Positions 24,425-33,204 of a stretch of 48,407 nt of DNA are shown here, piece after piece. Position 1 is the stretch's first letter. Each line of letters opens with the position of its first letter. Below the pieces are notes generated by a model. The model had not been told where the DNA came from. It saw only the letters and a list, made by a program, of their open reading frames with translations, and made no database searches. This stretch comes from Mesorhizobium sp. J18 (GTDB lineage: Bacteria; Pseudomonadota; Alphaproteobacteria; Rhizobiales; Rhizobiaceae). The position numbers and the translations under genes were made by a program. The DNA lies in contig NZ_VLJP01000001.1 in the NCBI RefSeq assembly GCF_007829525.1, forward strand, positions 211,873 through 260,279. The letters are read 5' to 3'.

Positions 24425-27400
24425 TCACGTCGTCTGCGTTTGCCCTTCCACCTCATCGGGCAGCACGCCCCTGTGCACGATCTCCTTGCGCGAGATGAAG
24501 GTATAGAACATCGGCACGACAAAGAGCGTGAACATGGTTCCGATCAGGATGCCGGTGAAGATGACCAGGCCCATGGAGTAGCGCGCGGCCGCGCCGGCGC
24601 CAGTGGCGATGATCAGCGGCACGACGCCAAGCGACATGGCGGCGGTTGTCATCAGGATCGGCCGCAGACGGACCTTGGCCGAAGCCACGATGGCCTCGCG
24701 GCGCGAAAGCCCGCGCTCCTCGCGTTGCTGATTGGCGAATTCGACCAGAAGGATTCCGTGCTTCGTAATGAGGCCGACAAGGGTTATCAGACCGACCTGC
24801 GTGTATATGTTCAGCGTGCCAAGGCCGATATTGAGCGGCACGACGGCGCCGAAGATCGACAGGGGAACCGTCATCATGATGATGAGTGGATCGCGGAAGC
24901 TTTCGAACTGCGCCGCAAGCACGAGGTAGATCACGACCACGGCGAGCATGAAGGCAATCAGGATCGTGTTGCCTTCGGTCACCTCCAGGCGCGACTGGCC
25001 GGAATAGTCGATGAAGAAACCCTGGGGGAGGGCTTCCTGTGCGATATCGACGATGAGCTGCCGGCCTTGACCGGTGGTCACGCCAGGCACGGGCAAAGCA
25101 GAGATCGTCGCCGAATTCAACTGATTGAACTGCTCGATGGAGGCAGCGGAGGCATTTGTCGAGATCGACACCACCGCCGACAGCGGCACCATATCCTCCG
25201 TCGCGCTGCGAACGAAGAAATCTCCCAGTCGTTCCGGATTGTTCCGATACTCCTCCGGAACCTGCATGATGATGTCATAACTGTTCGAGTCGCGGTCGAA
25301 CTGCGCGATCGAGCCGCCGCCGACCAGGAGGCTGAGCGTTGCACCGATATCCTGGATGGGAATGTTCAGCGCGGCTGCGCGGTCGCGGTCGATGGTGACG
25401 CGGACCTGGGGCGCGTCGAAGGCAAGCGAATTCTGCACGACGATGAAGCGGCCGGATTCCTCGGCTTTCTTTTTGATCTCTTCGGCAACCTCATAGACCT
25501 GGCTCGCCTCGCCGGTGGAGCGGACAATGATCGAGATGGGCAGACCGCCGCCAGCGCCGGGGAGGGAAGGTGGCGCGAAAACCAGCGCCTCGACTCCTGC
25601 GACATTCGACAGCCGCCCCTGGATGTCCTGCTGGATCTCTTTCTGGGAACGTTCGCGCTCGGCCCAATCCTTGAAGGCCCAGACGGAAAAGCCGCTGTTG
25701 GTCTGCTGCTCCATGCCGACAATCGAGAAATTGGCCCGCAGCTCTGGAAGGTCTTCCGTCAGTTCGCGCATCTGGTCGGCATAGGTGCTGGTATATTCGC
25801 TGGTCGCATAGCGCGGAGCCGTGATCAGCGCGAAAAGCGCGCCTACGTCCTCTTCGGGCGCGAGTTCGCTCGAAGTCTTCATGAACAGGAAGCCCGTCAG
25901 CGACACCAGCGCCACGACGATCATCAGCGTCACCGGGCGGTATTTCAGTGAACCTTGCACGAGCCGCTCGTAGCGGTCCGCGACATTGTCGAAGGTCCGG
26001 TCGACGAAGCTCTGGAAGCGGCTATGTATATCGGCCTTGAGGATGCGGGCCGACATCATCGGCGTTATCGTCAGTGCGACGATACCAGAAATGACGACCG
26101 CGCCGGCAAGGGTGAGCGCAAATTCGCGGAACAGCGAACCGGTAAGGCCGCCGGTGAAGGCCAGGGGAGCGAAGACGGCCGCAAGCGTGACGGTCATCGC
26201 GACAACCGCAGACGCGATCTCCGACATGCCCGTCAGCGCCGCCTGGGCCGGTGTCAGGCCCTCTTCGATATGCCGGTGGATGTTTTCCACGACCACGATG
26301 GCATCATCGACCACGAGACCGATCGCCAGCACCATGGCGAGCAGCGACAACAGGTTGATCGAATAGCCCATCGTATAAAGAAAGAAGCAGACGCCGATCA
26401 GCGACAGCGGGATGGTGATGATAGGCATCAGCACCGAGCGGAAGGATCCCAGGAAGAGCAGGATGACCAGCACGACGATAGCCACCGCTTCGCCGATGGT
26501 TTTGAAAACTTCTTCAATCGATGCGCTGATGGCCTCGGTGGCGTCGTAAACGCTGGTGATCGTCATGCCTTCCGGCAGGGTGGTGCGGATCTGGGGCAGT
26601 TCCTCGATGACGGCTGCTGCCGTATCGAGCGGGTTGGCCGAAGGTGTGGGGAAGATGCCGATGAAGGTTCCGGGTTCACCGTTGAACTTGACGATCGTAT
26701 CCGTGCTTTCGGCCGCGAGTTCCACGCGTGCCACGTCGCGCAGGCGCACGACTTCGTCTCCGTCCGCCTTTAGCGGCAGCGCTCCGAAGGCTTCCGGTGA
26801 CTGGAGCGTCGATTCGACCGTTATCGGATAGGTGACGAGCTTGTTCTTCGTCTTGCCGGGCGCGGAAAGGACATTCGACGCATTGATGGCGGCGAGCACT
26901 TCAGATGCCGTGATGCCGCGTGCGGCAAGCCGGATCGGATCGACCCATACCCGCATTGAGAAGGTCTGGGCGCCCATGATCTGGACTTCGGCGACGCCCT
27001 CGATGGTGGACATGCGCGGCTGGATGACACGTTCGATATATTCGGTCAGTTCCTCCGCGCTCATATTCGGGTTCTGCAGCGCCAGATACATGATCGCGAA
27101 CTGCTGGCCCGTACCCTTTACGATGGTCGGATCCTCGGAATCATCGGGCAGCTGGCTGCGTACCTGCTGCACCTTGGACATGACCTCCGTCAGCGCCACG
27201 TCCGGATCGGAGCCGAGACGCATCTGAACCGTGACGATGCTCACCGACGGACGGCTTTGCGAGGTGACGTAGTCAACGTTTTCCGTCGTTGAAACCGCCG
27301 CTGCTATGGGAGAGGTGATAAAGCCCTGGATCAGTTCAGGGCTTGCACCGGGATAGGTAGTGGTGACCGTAATCACGGTCTCCTCGACCTCGGGATATTC

Positions 27401-27502
27401 CCGGACGGCGAGATTGAAGAGCCCCTGGAAGCCGAGGAGCAGGATGAGCAGACCGAGGACCGTCGAAAGAACCGGCCGGCGGACAAAGAGGCCAAAGTTC
27501 AT
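24425..27502 (-). CDS. RND efflux pump inner-membrane subunit
   Basis: A 1,025-residue proton-driven transporter of the hydrophobe/amphiphile efflux (AcrB/MexB-like) family. The first transmembrane helix is preceded by the typical MNFGLFVRRPVLSTVLG start. Pore and porter segments (VTTTYPGASPELIQ, QVRSQLPDDSEDPTIVK) are present, and the proton-relay aspartates are in TM4 (AIGLVVDDAIVVVENI). The C-terminal half repeats the 6-TM bundle (DPLIIMMTVPLSIFGA). It works with the adaptor just upstream and an outer-membrane TolC-type channel that is not encoded here. The ATG overlaps the adaptor stop by 4 nt. Substrates cannot be predicted. Confidence 0.92.
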   Translation of the reverse strand: MNFGLFVRRPVLSTVLGLLILLLGFQGLFNLAVREYPEVEETVITVTTTYPGASPELIQGFITSPIAAAVSTTENVDYVTSQSRPSVSIVTVQMRLGSDPDVALTEVMSKVQQVRSQLPDDSEDPTIVKGTGQQFAIMYLALQNPNMSAEELTEYIERVIQPRMSTIEGVAEVQIMGAQTFSMRVWVDPIRLAARGITASEVLAAINASNVLSAPGKTKNKLVTYPITVESTLQSPEAFGALPLKADGDEVVRLRDVARVELAAESTDTIVKFNGEPGTFIGIFPTPSANPLDTAAAVIEELPQIRTTLPEGMTITSVYDATEAISASIEEVFKTIGEAVAIVVLVILLFLGSFRSVLMPIITIPLSLIGVCFFLYTMGYSINLLSLLAMVLAIGLVVDDAIVVVENIHRHIEEGLTPAQAALTGMSEIASAVVAMTVTLAAVFAPLAFTGGLTGSLFREFALTLAGAVVISGIVALTITPMMSARILKADIHSRFQSFVDRTFDNVADRYERLVQGSLKYRPVTLMIVVALVSLTGFLFMKTSSELAPEEDVGALFALITAPRYATSEYTSTYADQMRELTEDLPELRANFSIVGMEQQTNSGFSVWAFKDWAERERSQKEIQQDIQGRLSNVAGVEALVFAPPSLPGAGGGLPISIIVRSTGEASQVYEVAEEIKKKAEESGRFIVVQNSLAFDAPQVRVTIDRDRAAALNIPIQDIGATLSLLVGGGSIAQFDRDSNSYDIIMQVPEEYRNNPERLGDFFVRSATEDMVPLSAVVSISTNASAASIEQFNQLNSATISALPVPGVTTGQGRQLIVDIAQEALPQGFFIDYSGQSRLEVTEGNTILIAFMLAVVVIYLVLAAQFESFRDPLIIMMTVPLSIFGAVVPLNIGLGTLNIYTQVGLITLVGLITKHGILLVEFANQQREERGLSRREAIVASAKVRLRPILMTTAAMSLGVVPLIIATGAGAAARYSMGLVIFTGILIGTMFTLFVVPMFYTFISRKEIVHRGVLPDEVEGQTQTT

Positions 27503-28713
27503 TGCTCTGCCGCTCCTTCCTGTACGAGCCGGGTCGGGTCGATAGAGTTGTCGATCTTGACTGAGGTTCCGCTGGTCAGGCGATTCTGTCCGGCCGTTAC
27601 GACCATGTCGCCGGCCGAAAGCCCTTTCACGATTTCTACCATTCCGTCGAGACGGCGGCCGGATTCGACAAAGACCTGCTTGACCACATATTGCGGCTGC
27701 TGCTCGCCGGATTGTTCCGCAGGCTGCTCCTGGGCTGCGCCCTCCGGATTTTCCTGGCTGGTTTGTGCTTCCTGTCCGGCGTCGTCTGACTCTCCGTCAT
27801 TCTCGGCCTCGCGCACGACATAGACATAGTCGCCATAGAGGCTCGTGATGAGCGCGGTCTGCGGCAGGCTGAGAACATCATCCTCTGCCGGCAGTTGGAC
27901 GCGAATCTGAGCGAACTGGCCGGGGCTCAGGCGTTCGTCGGGATTGGTGATACGCGCGCGAACGAAGATCAGCCGCGTTGTCGGGTCGATCTTGGGATCG
28001 ATGCCGACGATCTCGCCTTCATAGGGCATATCTTCGGAGCTGAGCCCCATTCTGACTGGCTGACCGATTTTCAATTCGCCGAGATGCTGCTCCGGGATCG
28101 TGAAATCGACGCGCATGGTCTCCAGATCCTGCAGCGTGGCCACGATCGTGCCGGGGGAAAGATACTGGCCTACATCGACGCGAGACAGGCCGATCACGCC
28201 GTCAAACGGAGCCTTCAACTGCTTCTGGTCGAGGACGGCTTCGAGCTTTGCGACCTGCGCCTTGGATGCCGTCGCAGCCGCCGCTGCGCTTTCGAGCGAT
28301 GCGTTGGAGCCTACGCCGCGGGATTGCAGTTCAAGAGCGCGGTCCAGATTGGTCTGGTCCAGCTTGGCCTGCGCCCGGGCCGCTTCAAGATCGGCCCGTT
28401 CCACTGCGTCATCCATCTGGATAAGAATCTGTCCCTGCCCGACATGCTCGTTGGCGTCGAAGTTGATCTCCTTGACGATACCGGTCGTCTCGACGGTCAG
28501 ATCGACGCCGCTGGCTGCCTTGACCGTGCCAATCGCCTCTATGACGGGACTCCATTCGCCCGATTTCACCTCCGTGGTTGAGACCGTAACCGCCGGTGTC
28601 GGCATGTCTGCGAAGAACTGCTCGATCGCCCGGTCTCGGAAAATATTGAAGCCGACCAGTCCGCCGACGACAATCACAAGAAGGATGAAAGCGATGATGA
28701 AGCGCTTGATCAT
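27499..28713 (-). CDS. RND efflux periplasmic adaptor (membrane fusion protein)
   Basis: A 404-residue adaptor with an N-terminal membrane anchor (about 4-22), a split lipoyl/barrel-sandwich domain (65-100 and 165-195), an alpha-helical hairpin (about 104-163, DLEAARAQAKLDQTNLDRAL), a beta-barrel (200-285) and a membrane-proximal domain. It joins the RND pump to its outer-membrane channel. The unusual feature is a stretch of about 40 residues (302-341) inside the membrane-proximal part made almost only of Glu, Gln, Asp, Ala, Ser and Gly. Normal family members have a short loop there. First gene of the pump operon; 160 bp from the divergent tetR. Confidence 0.9.
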   Translation of the reverse strand: MIKRFIIAFILLVIVVGGLVGFNIFRDRAIEQFFADMPTPAVTVSTTEVKSGEWSPVIEAIGTVKAASGVDLTVETTGIVKEINFDANEHVGQGQILIQMDDAVERADLEAARAQAKLDQTNLDRALELQSRGVGSNASLESAAAAATASKAQVAKLEAVLDQKQLKAPFDGVIGLSRVDVGQYLSPGTIVATLQDLETMRVDFTIPEQHLGELKIGQPVRMGLSSEDMPYEGEIVGIDPKIDPTTRLIFVRARITNPDERLSPGQFAQIRVQLPAEDDVLSLPQTALITSLYGDYVYVVREAENDGESDDAGQEAQTSQENPEGAAQEQPAEQSGEQQPQYVVKQVFVESGRRLDGMVEIVKGLSAGDMVVTAGQNRLTSGTSVKIDNSIDPTRLVQEGAAEQ

Positions 28714-28824
28714 GAGAGTGGCGATCCAGTGGCTTGCGAGGTGAAAAAATCGGTGCGATCCGCGATCAGCGCCGCTGTAGCTGGGTTTTCCACGTGCACC
28801 TTGCCATACGGGGCTCGTTTACTG

Positions 28825-28840
28825 TACCGTCTGGACGGTA
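28825..28840. promoter_or_regulatory. TetR-type operator between pump operon and regulator
   Basis: TACCGTC-TG-GACGGTA is a perfect 7+2+7 palindrome in the divergent gap, 112 bp from the adaptor start and 33 bp from the tetR start. Shape and place match operators of efflux-linked TetR repressors. ACTG and ATTGT flank it, which may be part of the tetR promoter. Confidence 0.7.
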
Positions 28841-28873
28841 TTGTCAAGACCTCACTCAAGGAGTTTCCCTCAA

Positions 28874-29419
28874 TTGGCAGACGGAAGATCGGGCGCACGA
28901 GATAAAATCCTGTCTGCAGCAGACCATTTGGCGCGGGAGGTCGGACCAGGGCATATTTCGCTCGATGCCGTTGCCCAGCGCGCCGGTGTGTCGAAGGGCG
29001 GTCTTTTATACCATTTCCCGACCAAAGCGAAGCTGTTGGAAGCTCTGGTGGAATATCATCTCCACGCGTTCGATGAGGGGATGAAGAAGAGGGAAAGGCT
29101 GAACGAAGGCGCCCCCAACAATGTGGTCAATGCTTATGTCGACCTTTTCACGCGCGAGCACAAACGCAAGCAGCCGCCGCCTTCGGGCCTGATGGTGGCG
29201 CTGGCGGAAAATCCGAACCTGCTCGATCCGGTGCGCCGCTTCAACCGTATCCTGCTCGATCGCATGAAGAACAATTCCGTGGATCCTACCATGGCGATGA
29301 TCGTCTTTCTCGCCATCGAGGGAATCCGCAGCATGGAGCTTTTTAATACCAGGGCGCTGGGGGAAGAAGAGTTCGATGCGGTCATTGCCAGACTCAAGGA
29401 ACTGGTAAAGCCGGCCTGA
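28874..29419 (+). CDS. TetR-family repressor of the RND pump
   Basis: A 181-residue TetR protein. The DNA-binding domain (about 7-55) reads ARDKILSAADHLAREVG...SLDAVAQRAGVSKGGLLYHF, with the recognition helix GVSKGGLLYHFPTKAKLL. The C-terminal part is a helical ligand domain (TetR_C type 37-like by feel, not verified). Divergence from the RND operon with a perfect palindrome between them makes it the probable local repressor. The start was set to TTG at 28874 because AAGGAG lies 10 nt before it; an in-frame TTG at 28841 would begin immediately next to the operator and lacks a ribosome site. Confidence 0.86.
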   Translation: MADGRSGARDKILSAADHLAREVGPGHISLDAVAQRAGVSKGGLLYHFPTKAKLLEALVEYHLHAFDEGMKKRERLNEGAPNNVVNAYVDLFTREHKRKQPPPSGLMVALAENPNLLDPVRRFNRILLDRMKNNSVDPTMAMIVFLAIEGIRSMELFNTRALGEEEFDAVIARLKELVKPA

Positions 29420-29425
29420 GCCGCA

Positions 29426-29794
29426 TCAGGTGGAAGGCCGCAGCAAGGCCGACAGGGCGATTGCAAGCCATCCCGCGATCAGGAGAAGTCCGCCCGCGGG
29501 AGCAGCCATCGGGAGCAGTCGTCCGCCGAGATAGTGGCGGGAGAGAAGATCGCCGGCAAAAAGCGCAAGGCCAAGCAGTATCGAATAGGCGCCCGCCATT
29601 GTTCCGCGCGAGAAGGGCAGAGACGCCAGCGCCAGGAAGGCAGGCCCATGCACGAGCAGGAAAGAGGCGGCGGTGCCGATGTTTCCGCCGCCAATGTGAG
29701 CCGCGACGGCGGAGAGCGCTACGCCCGCCGCCCCGCAAAGGCCTCCGGCAACAAGAAGGAGGCGGGCGCTTGCCGTGTTCGGACTGGACGCCAT
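29426..29794 (-). CDS. DUF423 family small membrane protein
   Basis: A 122-residue inner-membrane protein with four predicted transmembrane helices (about 12-33, 42-60, 68-83 and 95-117). It matches DUF423 (YgdD-like) in GGLCGAAGVALSAVAAH and the closing PAGGLLLIAGWLAIALSAL. The molecular role of this family is unknown. It starts 7 bp after the end of the nitronate monooxygenase gene on the same strand, so they are probably co-transcribed, and converges on tetR with 6 bp between the stops. Confidence 0.8.
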   Translation of the reverse strand: MASSPNTASARLLLVAGGLCGAAGVALSAVAAHIGGGNIGTAASFLLVHGPAFLALASLPFSRGTMAGAYSILLGLALFAGDLLSRHYLGGRLLPMAAPAGGLLLIAGWLAIALSALLRPST

Positions 29795-29801
29795 GATCGG
29801 G

Positions 29802-30773
29802 TCAGGCCATCAGCCGCATGGAGCGGGCCGACAGATCCTGGAACGGGTCTTCCGCCGCTTCCTCCATGGCCTTGCGATATTCCGAAATCAGGTCCTTGCA
29901 AAGTTCGGCGACGGGAGGAACCGCGCTGATCGAGCCGACGCCCTGGCCCGCCGACCAGACATTTTTCCAGGCACGAGACTCGTTGCTCATGTCCATTTTT
30001 CCGTGATCCGGCAGGTTGTCCGGGTCGAGTCCCGCGGCCGCGATGCTGGGGCGCAGGAAATTGGCGTTCACGCCGCTGATAGCCGGCGTATAGACGACAT
30101 CGGCCGCAGAGGATGCGATGATCATTTCCTTGTAGGCGTCGGCCGCCATGGATTCGCGGGTCGCGATGAAGCGCGTGCCGAGATAGGCGAAATCGGCGCC
30201 CATCATACGTGCGGCCGCGATCTGCCGGCCTGTGCTGATCGCGCCGGAGAGCACGATCGTGCCGGAAAAGAAGGAGGCGATTTCCGGAATCAGGGCAAAT
30301 GGACTCATGGTGCCCGCATGACCGCCCGCACCTGCACAGACCGCTATGATGCCGTCCACGCCTGCCTCGGCTGCTTTTTCCGCATGCCGACGGTTGATGA
30401 CATCGTGGAATACGAGTCCGCCATAGGAATGAACCGCGTCAACCACGTCGCGGACGGCGCCGAGCGACGTGATGACGAGCGGGACCTTGTGGTCGACCGT
30501 CACCTTCAAGTCCGCCTCGACGCGCGGATTGGATTTGTGAACGATCAGGTTCACGCCGTAGGGAGCGGCGTCAGGCAACGTGTCCAGGCGCTCCTCAATC
30601 TGTTCCAGCCATTCGCCATAGCCTTTGCTCGTCCGCTGGTTCAGACTCGGAAAAGTGCCTATCAGCCCCGCGCGGCAGGTCTCGACCACCAGATCGGGCC
30701 CGGATGTGAGGAACATGGGAGCGGCAATCGCCGGCAGGCGCAGCCTGTTTCGGAATTTCTCTGGAATTGCCAT
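29802..30773 (-). CDS. Nitronate monooxygenase (2-nitropropane dioxygenase family)
   Basis: A 323-residue FMN-dependent TIM-barrel protein. It starts with RLPAIAAPMFLTSGPDLV, the FMN-side start of this family, and shows the segments GVNLIVHKSNPR, AVCAGAGGHAGTMSPFALIPE (with the catalytic-region His), VLSGAISTGRQIAAARMMGADFAYLGTRF and a C-terminal SAGQGVGSI. Such enzymes oxidise toxic nitronates such as propionate-3-nitronate. AAGGAG precedes the ATG by 7 nt. It is the first gene of a pair with the DUF423 gene. Confidence 0.88.
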   Translation of the reverse strand: MAIPEKFRNRLRLPAIAAPMFLTSGPDLVVETCRAGLIGTFPSLNQRTSKGYGEWLEQIEERLDTLPDAAPYGVNLIVHKSNPRVEADLKVTVDHKVPLVITSLGAVRDVVDAVHSYGGLVFHDVINRRHAEKAAEAGVDGIIAVCAGAGGHAGTMSPFALIPEIASFFSGTIVLSGAISTGRQIAAARMMGADFAYLGTRFIATRESMAADAYKEMIIASSAADVVYTPAISGVNANFLRPSIAAAGLDPDNLPDHGKMDMSNESRAWKNVWSAGQGVGSISAVPPVAELCKDLISEYRKAMEEAAEDPFQDLSARSMRLMA

Positions 30774-31499
30774 CTAGCCACTCCTTTGTCGTTGCTCGGC
30801 ACCGGACGATCATCCACCGGATATGTTCATAAACCGAACCCGGCCCAGTCGCGAGAGGCGAGATGACGCGCGGCAGGTAGCGGTAGTAGTGGTGGTATGC
30901 GGTTCGCGATGTGCTCTATTGCGGGTTCCGTGCACGGGAACCTTGTGGGCTGGTACCAAATTTTGGGGGTGAATTTTCGGAGACTTTCGTTCATCTGAAA
31001 TATGGTGCCACGTGGGCTGGATCGGCAATGAGGGTCCGGTCAGCCATGCCAAGGATCGATGACGATGACGCCGGTACCCTCGAAGTCCCGGACATTGCGC
31101 GTCACCACGGTCAAGCTGCGGACCAGCGCAGTGGCGGCGATCAAGGCGTCGGCCTCGTTGCGCCGATCGGGGATATGCAGATGCGCGCAGCGCGTCGCGA
31201 TCTCGTCGTCGACGGCAGGATGCGCCCGGAGAACCCGGGCCGGATATGATTGTCGAGCCAGCCGCGCAGACGTGCACCTTGCGTGGCGTCGCGGCTGGTG
31301 CACTTCTATGTAGGTATGTGCCTACCTATGGTAGCGGATGCAAAGCGCAATGGCGGGCAGTGGAATTTGATCCCATAACCTCTTAACTAGCTTTCTGCCA
31401 TCAGGCGGGAAAGTATCGATGTACAAGTGTGCGAGTGGGATGGCGACCTATGAGTTATGCGATGCCGGTGCACAGTCCAGATTTAGAGATGTCAATTAA
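30774..31499. other. Gene-poor region with scar-like content upstream of dusA
   Basis: About 725 bp hold no intact gene. Contents seen: the inverted repeat GGTTCC-N7-GGAACC (30924-30942); a GTGGGCTGG direct repeat (30945-30953 and 31012-31020) framing TGGTACCAAATTTTGGGGGT; the broken vapC gene (listed separately); a hairpin TAGGTA-N6-TACCTA near 31,310-31,328; and no clear promoter for dusA. The mix of a toxin relic and low coding content directly before dusA fits an old insertion and deletion site. No duplicate of the dusA 5' end was found here, so the attachment-site idea is unproven. Confidence 0.5.
31040..31300 (-). pseudogene. vapC (PIN-domain toxin) relic, truncated and frameshifted
   Basis: The C-terminal half of a type II toxin of the VapC/PIN family survives. 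Reading on the minus strand, one frame gives RGWLDNHIRPGFSGRILP, then one base is missing near 31,213-31,214 (CTGCC-GTC where CTGCCGGTC is expected). The next frame continues VDDEIATRCAHLHIPDRRNE and ADALIAATALVRSLTVVTRN to a normal ending ...VIVIDPWHG-stop. The third PIN acidic residue (in EADALIAATA) is kept, but the N-terminal MYLLDTNV segment with the first catalytic Asp is absent and no vapB antitoxin is seen. A dead toxin; a sequencing error could explain the frameshift but not the missing N-terminus. Confidence 0.75.
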
Positions 31500-32492
31500 G
31501 TGACTGAAAGTCATAATAAATTTTCCGTCGCGCCGATGATGGATTGGACGGACAGGCATTGCCGATATTTTCATCGGCAATTGACCGGCCGTGCGCTGCT
31601 TTATACCGAGATGGTGGTGGCGGATGCTGTCATCCATGGCGATCGGTCGCGCCTCATCGGCTTCGATCCGGTGGAGCAACCGGTGGCGCTGCAATTGGGC
31701 GGCTCCGAACCCGCCAAGCTTGCCGAGGCTGCGCGTATCGGCGAGTCATTCGGCTATGACGAGATCAATCTGAATGTCGGCTGCCCTTCGGATCGGGTTC
31801 AGTCGGGCACCTTCGGCGCGTGCCTGATGAAAAGGCCGGAGGTGGTTACTGCATGCGTGGCGGCGATGAAGGAGGCGGTCTCGATTCCCGTTACGGTCAA
31901 ATGCCGTATCGGGGTGGACGATCAGGATCCCGAGCTCGCCTTGGACACGCTTGCGGAAGGCGTGTTTTCTGCCGGTGCCGATGCACTCTGGGTGCATGCG
32001 CGCAAGGCCTGGCTGGAAGGGCTGAGCCCGAAGGAGAACCGCGATATCCCGCCGCTTGACTATGACCGGGTCTACCGATTGAAGGATAAATATCCGGATC
32101 GATTCATTGGGATAAACGGCGGAATTCAGGATCTTGGGGAAGCGCAGCGGCATCTGGAACGTGTCGACGGCGCCATGCTGGGGCGTGCCGCCTATCACAG
32201 CCCCTCGGTCCTGGCCGATGTCGATCGGGTGATTTACGGGGCAAAGTCAGTGCCGCGCGATCTGACGGTCGTTGTCGAGGCGATGGTGGAATATGCCGAT
32301 AGGCACATTGCTTCAGGAGGCCGTCTCGTACATGTGACGCGGCACATGACCGGACTGTTCCATGGCTTCCCGGGGGCAAGACGCTATCGTCAGATGCTTT
32401 CGACGGAAGCCACGCGGCACGGTGCGGGAGCGGAGGTGTTGCTGCGCGCCGCCGCCGAAGTCGATCTGAGCGCCAGCCGACGCGCTGCTTAG
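31500..32492 (+). CDS. dusA: tRNA-dihydrouridine synthase A
   Basis: A 330-residue FMN enzyme that reduces U20/U20a in the D-loop of tRNAs. The N-terminal FMN motif is FSVAPMMDWTDRHCR (8-22), the catalytic cysteine is in LNVGCPSDRVQSG (Cys95), and VKCRIGVDD and GINGGIQDL are typical of DusA. The only possible start is the GTG at 31500, because an in-frame TAA lies directly before it; no good ribosome site is seen. The 5' end of dusA is a known integration hotspot for prophages and islands, which may explain the odd upstream sequence. It converges on the protease gene with 6 bp between stops. Confidence 0.93.
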   Translation: MTESHNKFSVAPMMDWTDRHCRYFHRQLTGRALLYTEMVVADAVIHGDRSRLIGFDPVEQPVALQLGGSEPAKLAEAARIGESFGYDEINLNVGCPSDRVQSGTFGACLMKRPEVVTACVAAMKEAVSIPVTVKCRIGVDDQDPELALDTLAEGVFSAGADALWVHARKAWLEGLSPKENRDIPPLDYDRVYRLKDKYPDRFIGINGGIQDLGEAQRHLERVDGAMLGRAAYHSPSVLADVDRVIYGAKSVPRDLTVVVEAMVEYADRHIASGGRLVHVTRHMTGLFHGFPGARRYRQMLSTEATRHGAGAEVLLRAAAEVDLSASRRAA

Positions 32493-32498
32493 GCCGCG

Positions 32499-33203
32499 TC
32501 AATCGCGCAGGATCATGCGGTCTCCACGCACGTCGAAGCCCGAAAGCGAGCCTATGAAGTTCATGCCGAGCAGGCTTTGGCCGAGCCGTCCCTGCTCGGC
32601 CACGAGAACCGGCATGTTCGTCCGGGATATCGAACCGATGCGGATCTCCTCCATCGTCACGCGAGCGGCGCGCGCGGTGCCGTTCGCGGTGAAAACAGGC
32701 ACATTGTAGGTGAGGTTCGCCGGGTCGAAGCCTATTCGGGAGGCATCCTCAGACGAAAGAACGGTGCTTGTCGCTCCGGTATCGACCAATGTTCGGATCG
32801 TGTGGCCGTTGAATTCAGCCCGCACCTCGAAATGGCCGCCCGCGCCCTTTTCCAGCATGACGAGGTTGCCATCCTCTTCGGTAATGGACAAGGGACTGCC
32901 TGGAACGAGGCCGGCCGTAACGCGGCTGGCGATGTCCTGCAATTCATAACGGTATTGATAGCCGGCCATGAGCACCAGGATCACGAACAGCCAGATGGCG
33001 AGGCTTCTTGCTATGTGGCCTAGCCGCATTCCCGAACCGAGAATGGCGGCCGCAAGGACCAGGCCCCACACACCGAGATATAGGGTCCGGGCGAAAGCAT
33101 CATTGCCGATGCCGAAGGTCTGGCCGGAATCATTGTTGGCGATCAGCAGGATCAGGCCGCCGCCTATAACGGCGAGAATGATCCACAGGAAGCGTTCCGA
33201 CAT
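32499..33203 (-). CDS. Membrane-anchored retropepsin-like aspartic protease (TIGR02281 type)
   Basis: A 234-residue protein with three predicted transmembrane helices (about 6-22, 43-60, 67-82) and a C-terminal single-domain aspartic protease fold exposed to the periplasm. The active-site motif is LVDTGATSTVLS (Asp141), followed by the flap-side segment VFTANGTARAARVTMEEI and LLGMNFIGSL. It belongs to the clan AA family seen in many Alphaproteobacteria; one active-site motif means it would work as a dimer. Its substrate is unknown. The start chosen (MSERFLW) sits 1 bp after the DUF1289 stop; an in-frame longer form would overlap DUF1289 in another frame. Confidence 0.83.
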   Translation of the reverse strand: MSERFLWIILAVIGGGLILLIANNDSGQTFGIGNDAFARTLYLGVWGLVLAAAILGSGMRLGHIARSLAIWLFVILVLMAGYQYRYELQDIASRVTAGLVPGSPLSITEEDGNLVMLEKGAGGHFEVRAEFNGHTIRTLVDTGATSTVLSSEDASRIGFDPANLTYNVPVFTANGTARAARVTMEEIRIGSISRTNMPVLVAEQGRLGQSLLGMNFIGSLSGFDVRGDRMILRD

Positions 33204-33204
33204 C

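Noticed and set aside
24405-24427. TGAGAC/GTCTCA repeat at the end of the RND gene as a terminator
   Set aside because: Only a 6-bp stem with an 11-nt loop overlapping the stop codon and no T-run in the direction of transcription.
30944-31020. Possible tRNA fragment or phage attachment core around TGGTACCAAATTTTGGGGGT
   Set aside because: No cloverleaf, no T-loop GTTCRANNC in the right place, and no second copy of the core in the window; kept only as a remark in the gap entry.
30810-31277. 155-codon minus-strand frame across the pre-dusA gap
   Set aside because: It runs out of frame through the vapC relic and continues into non-coding DNA; no motif is found.
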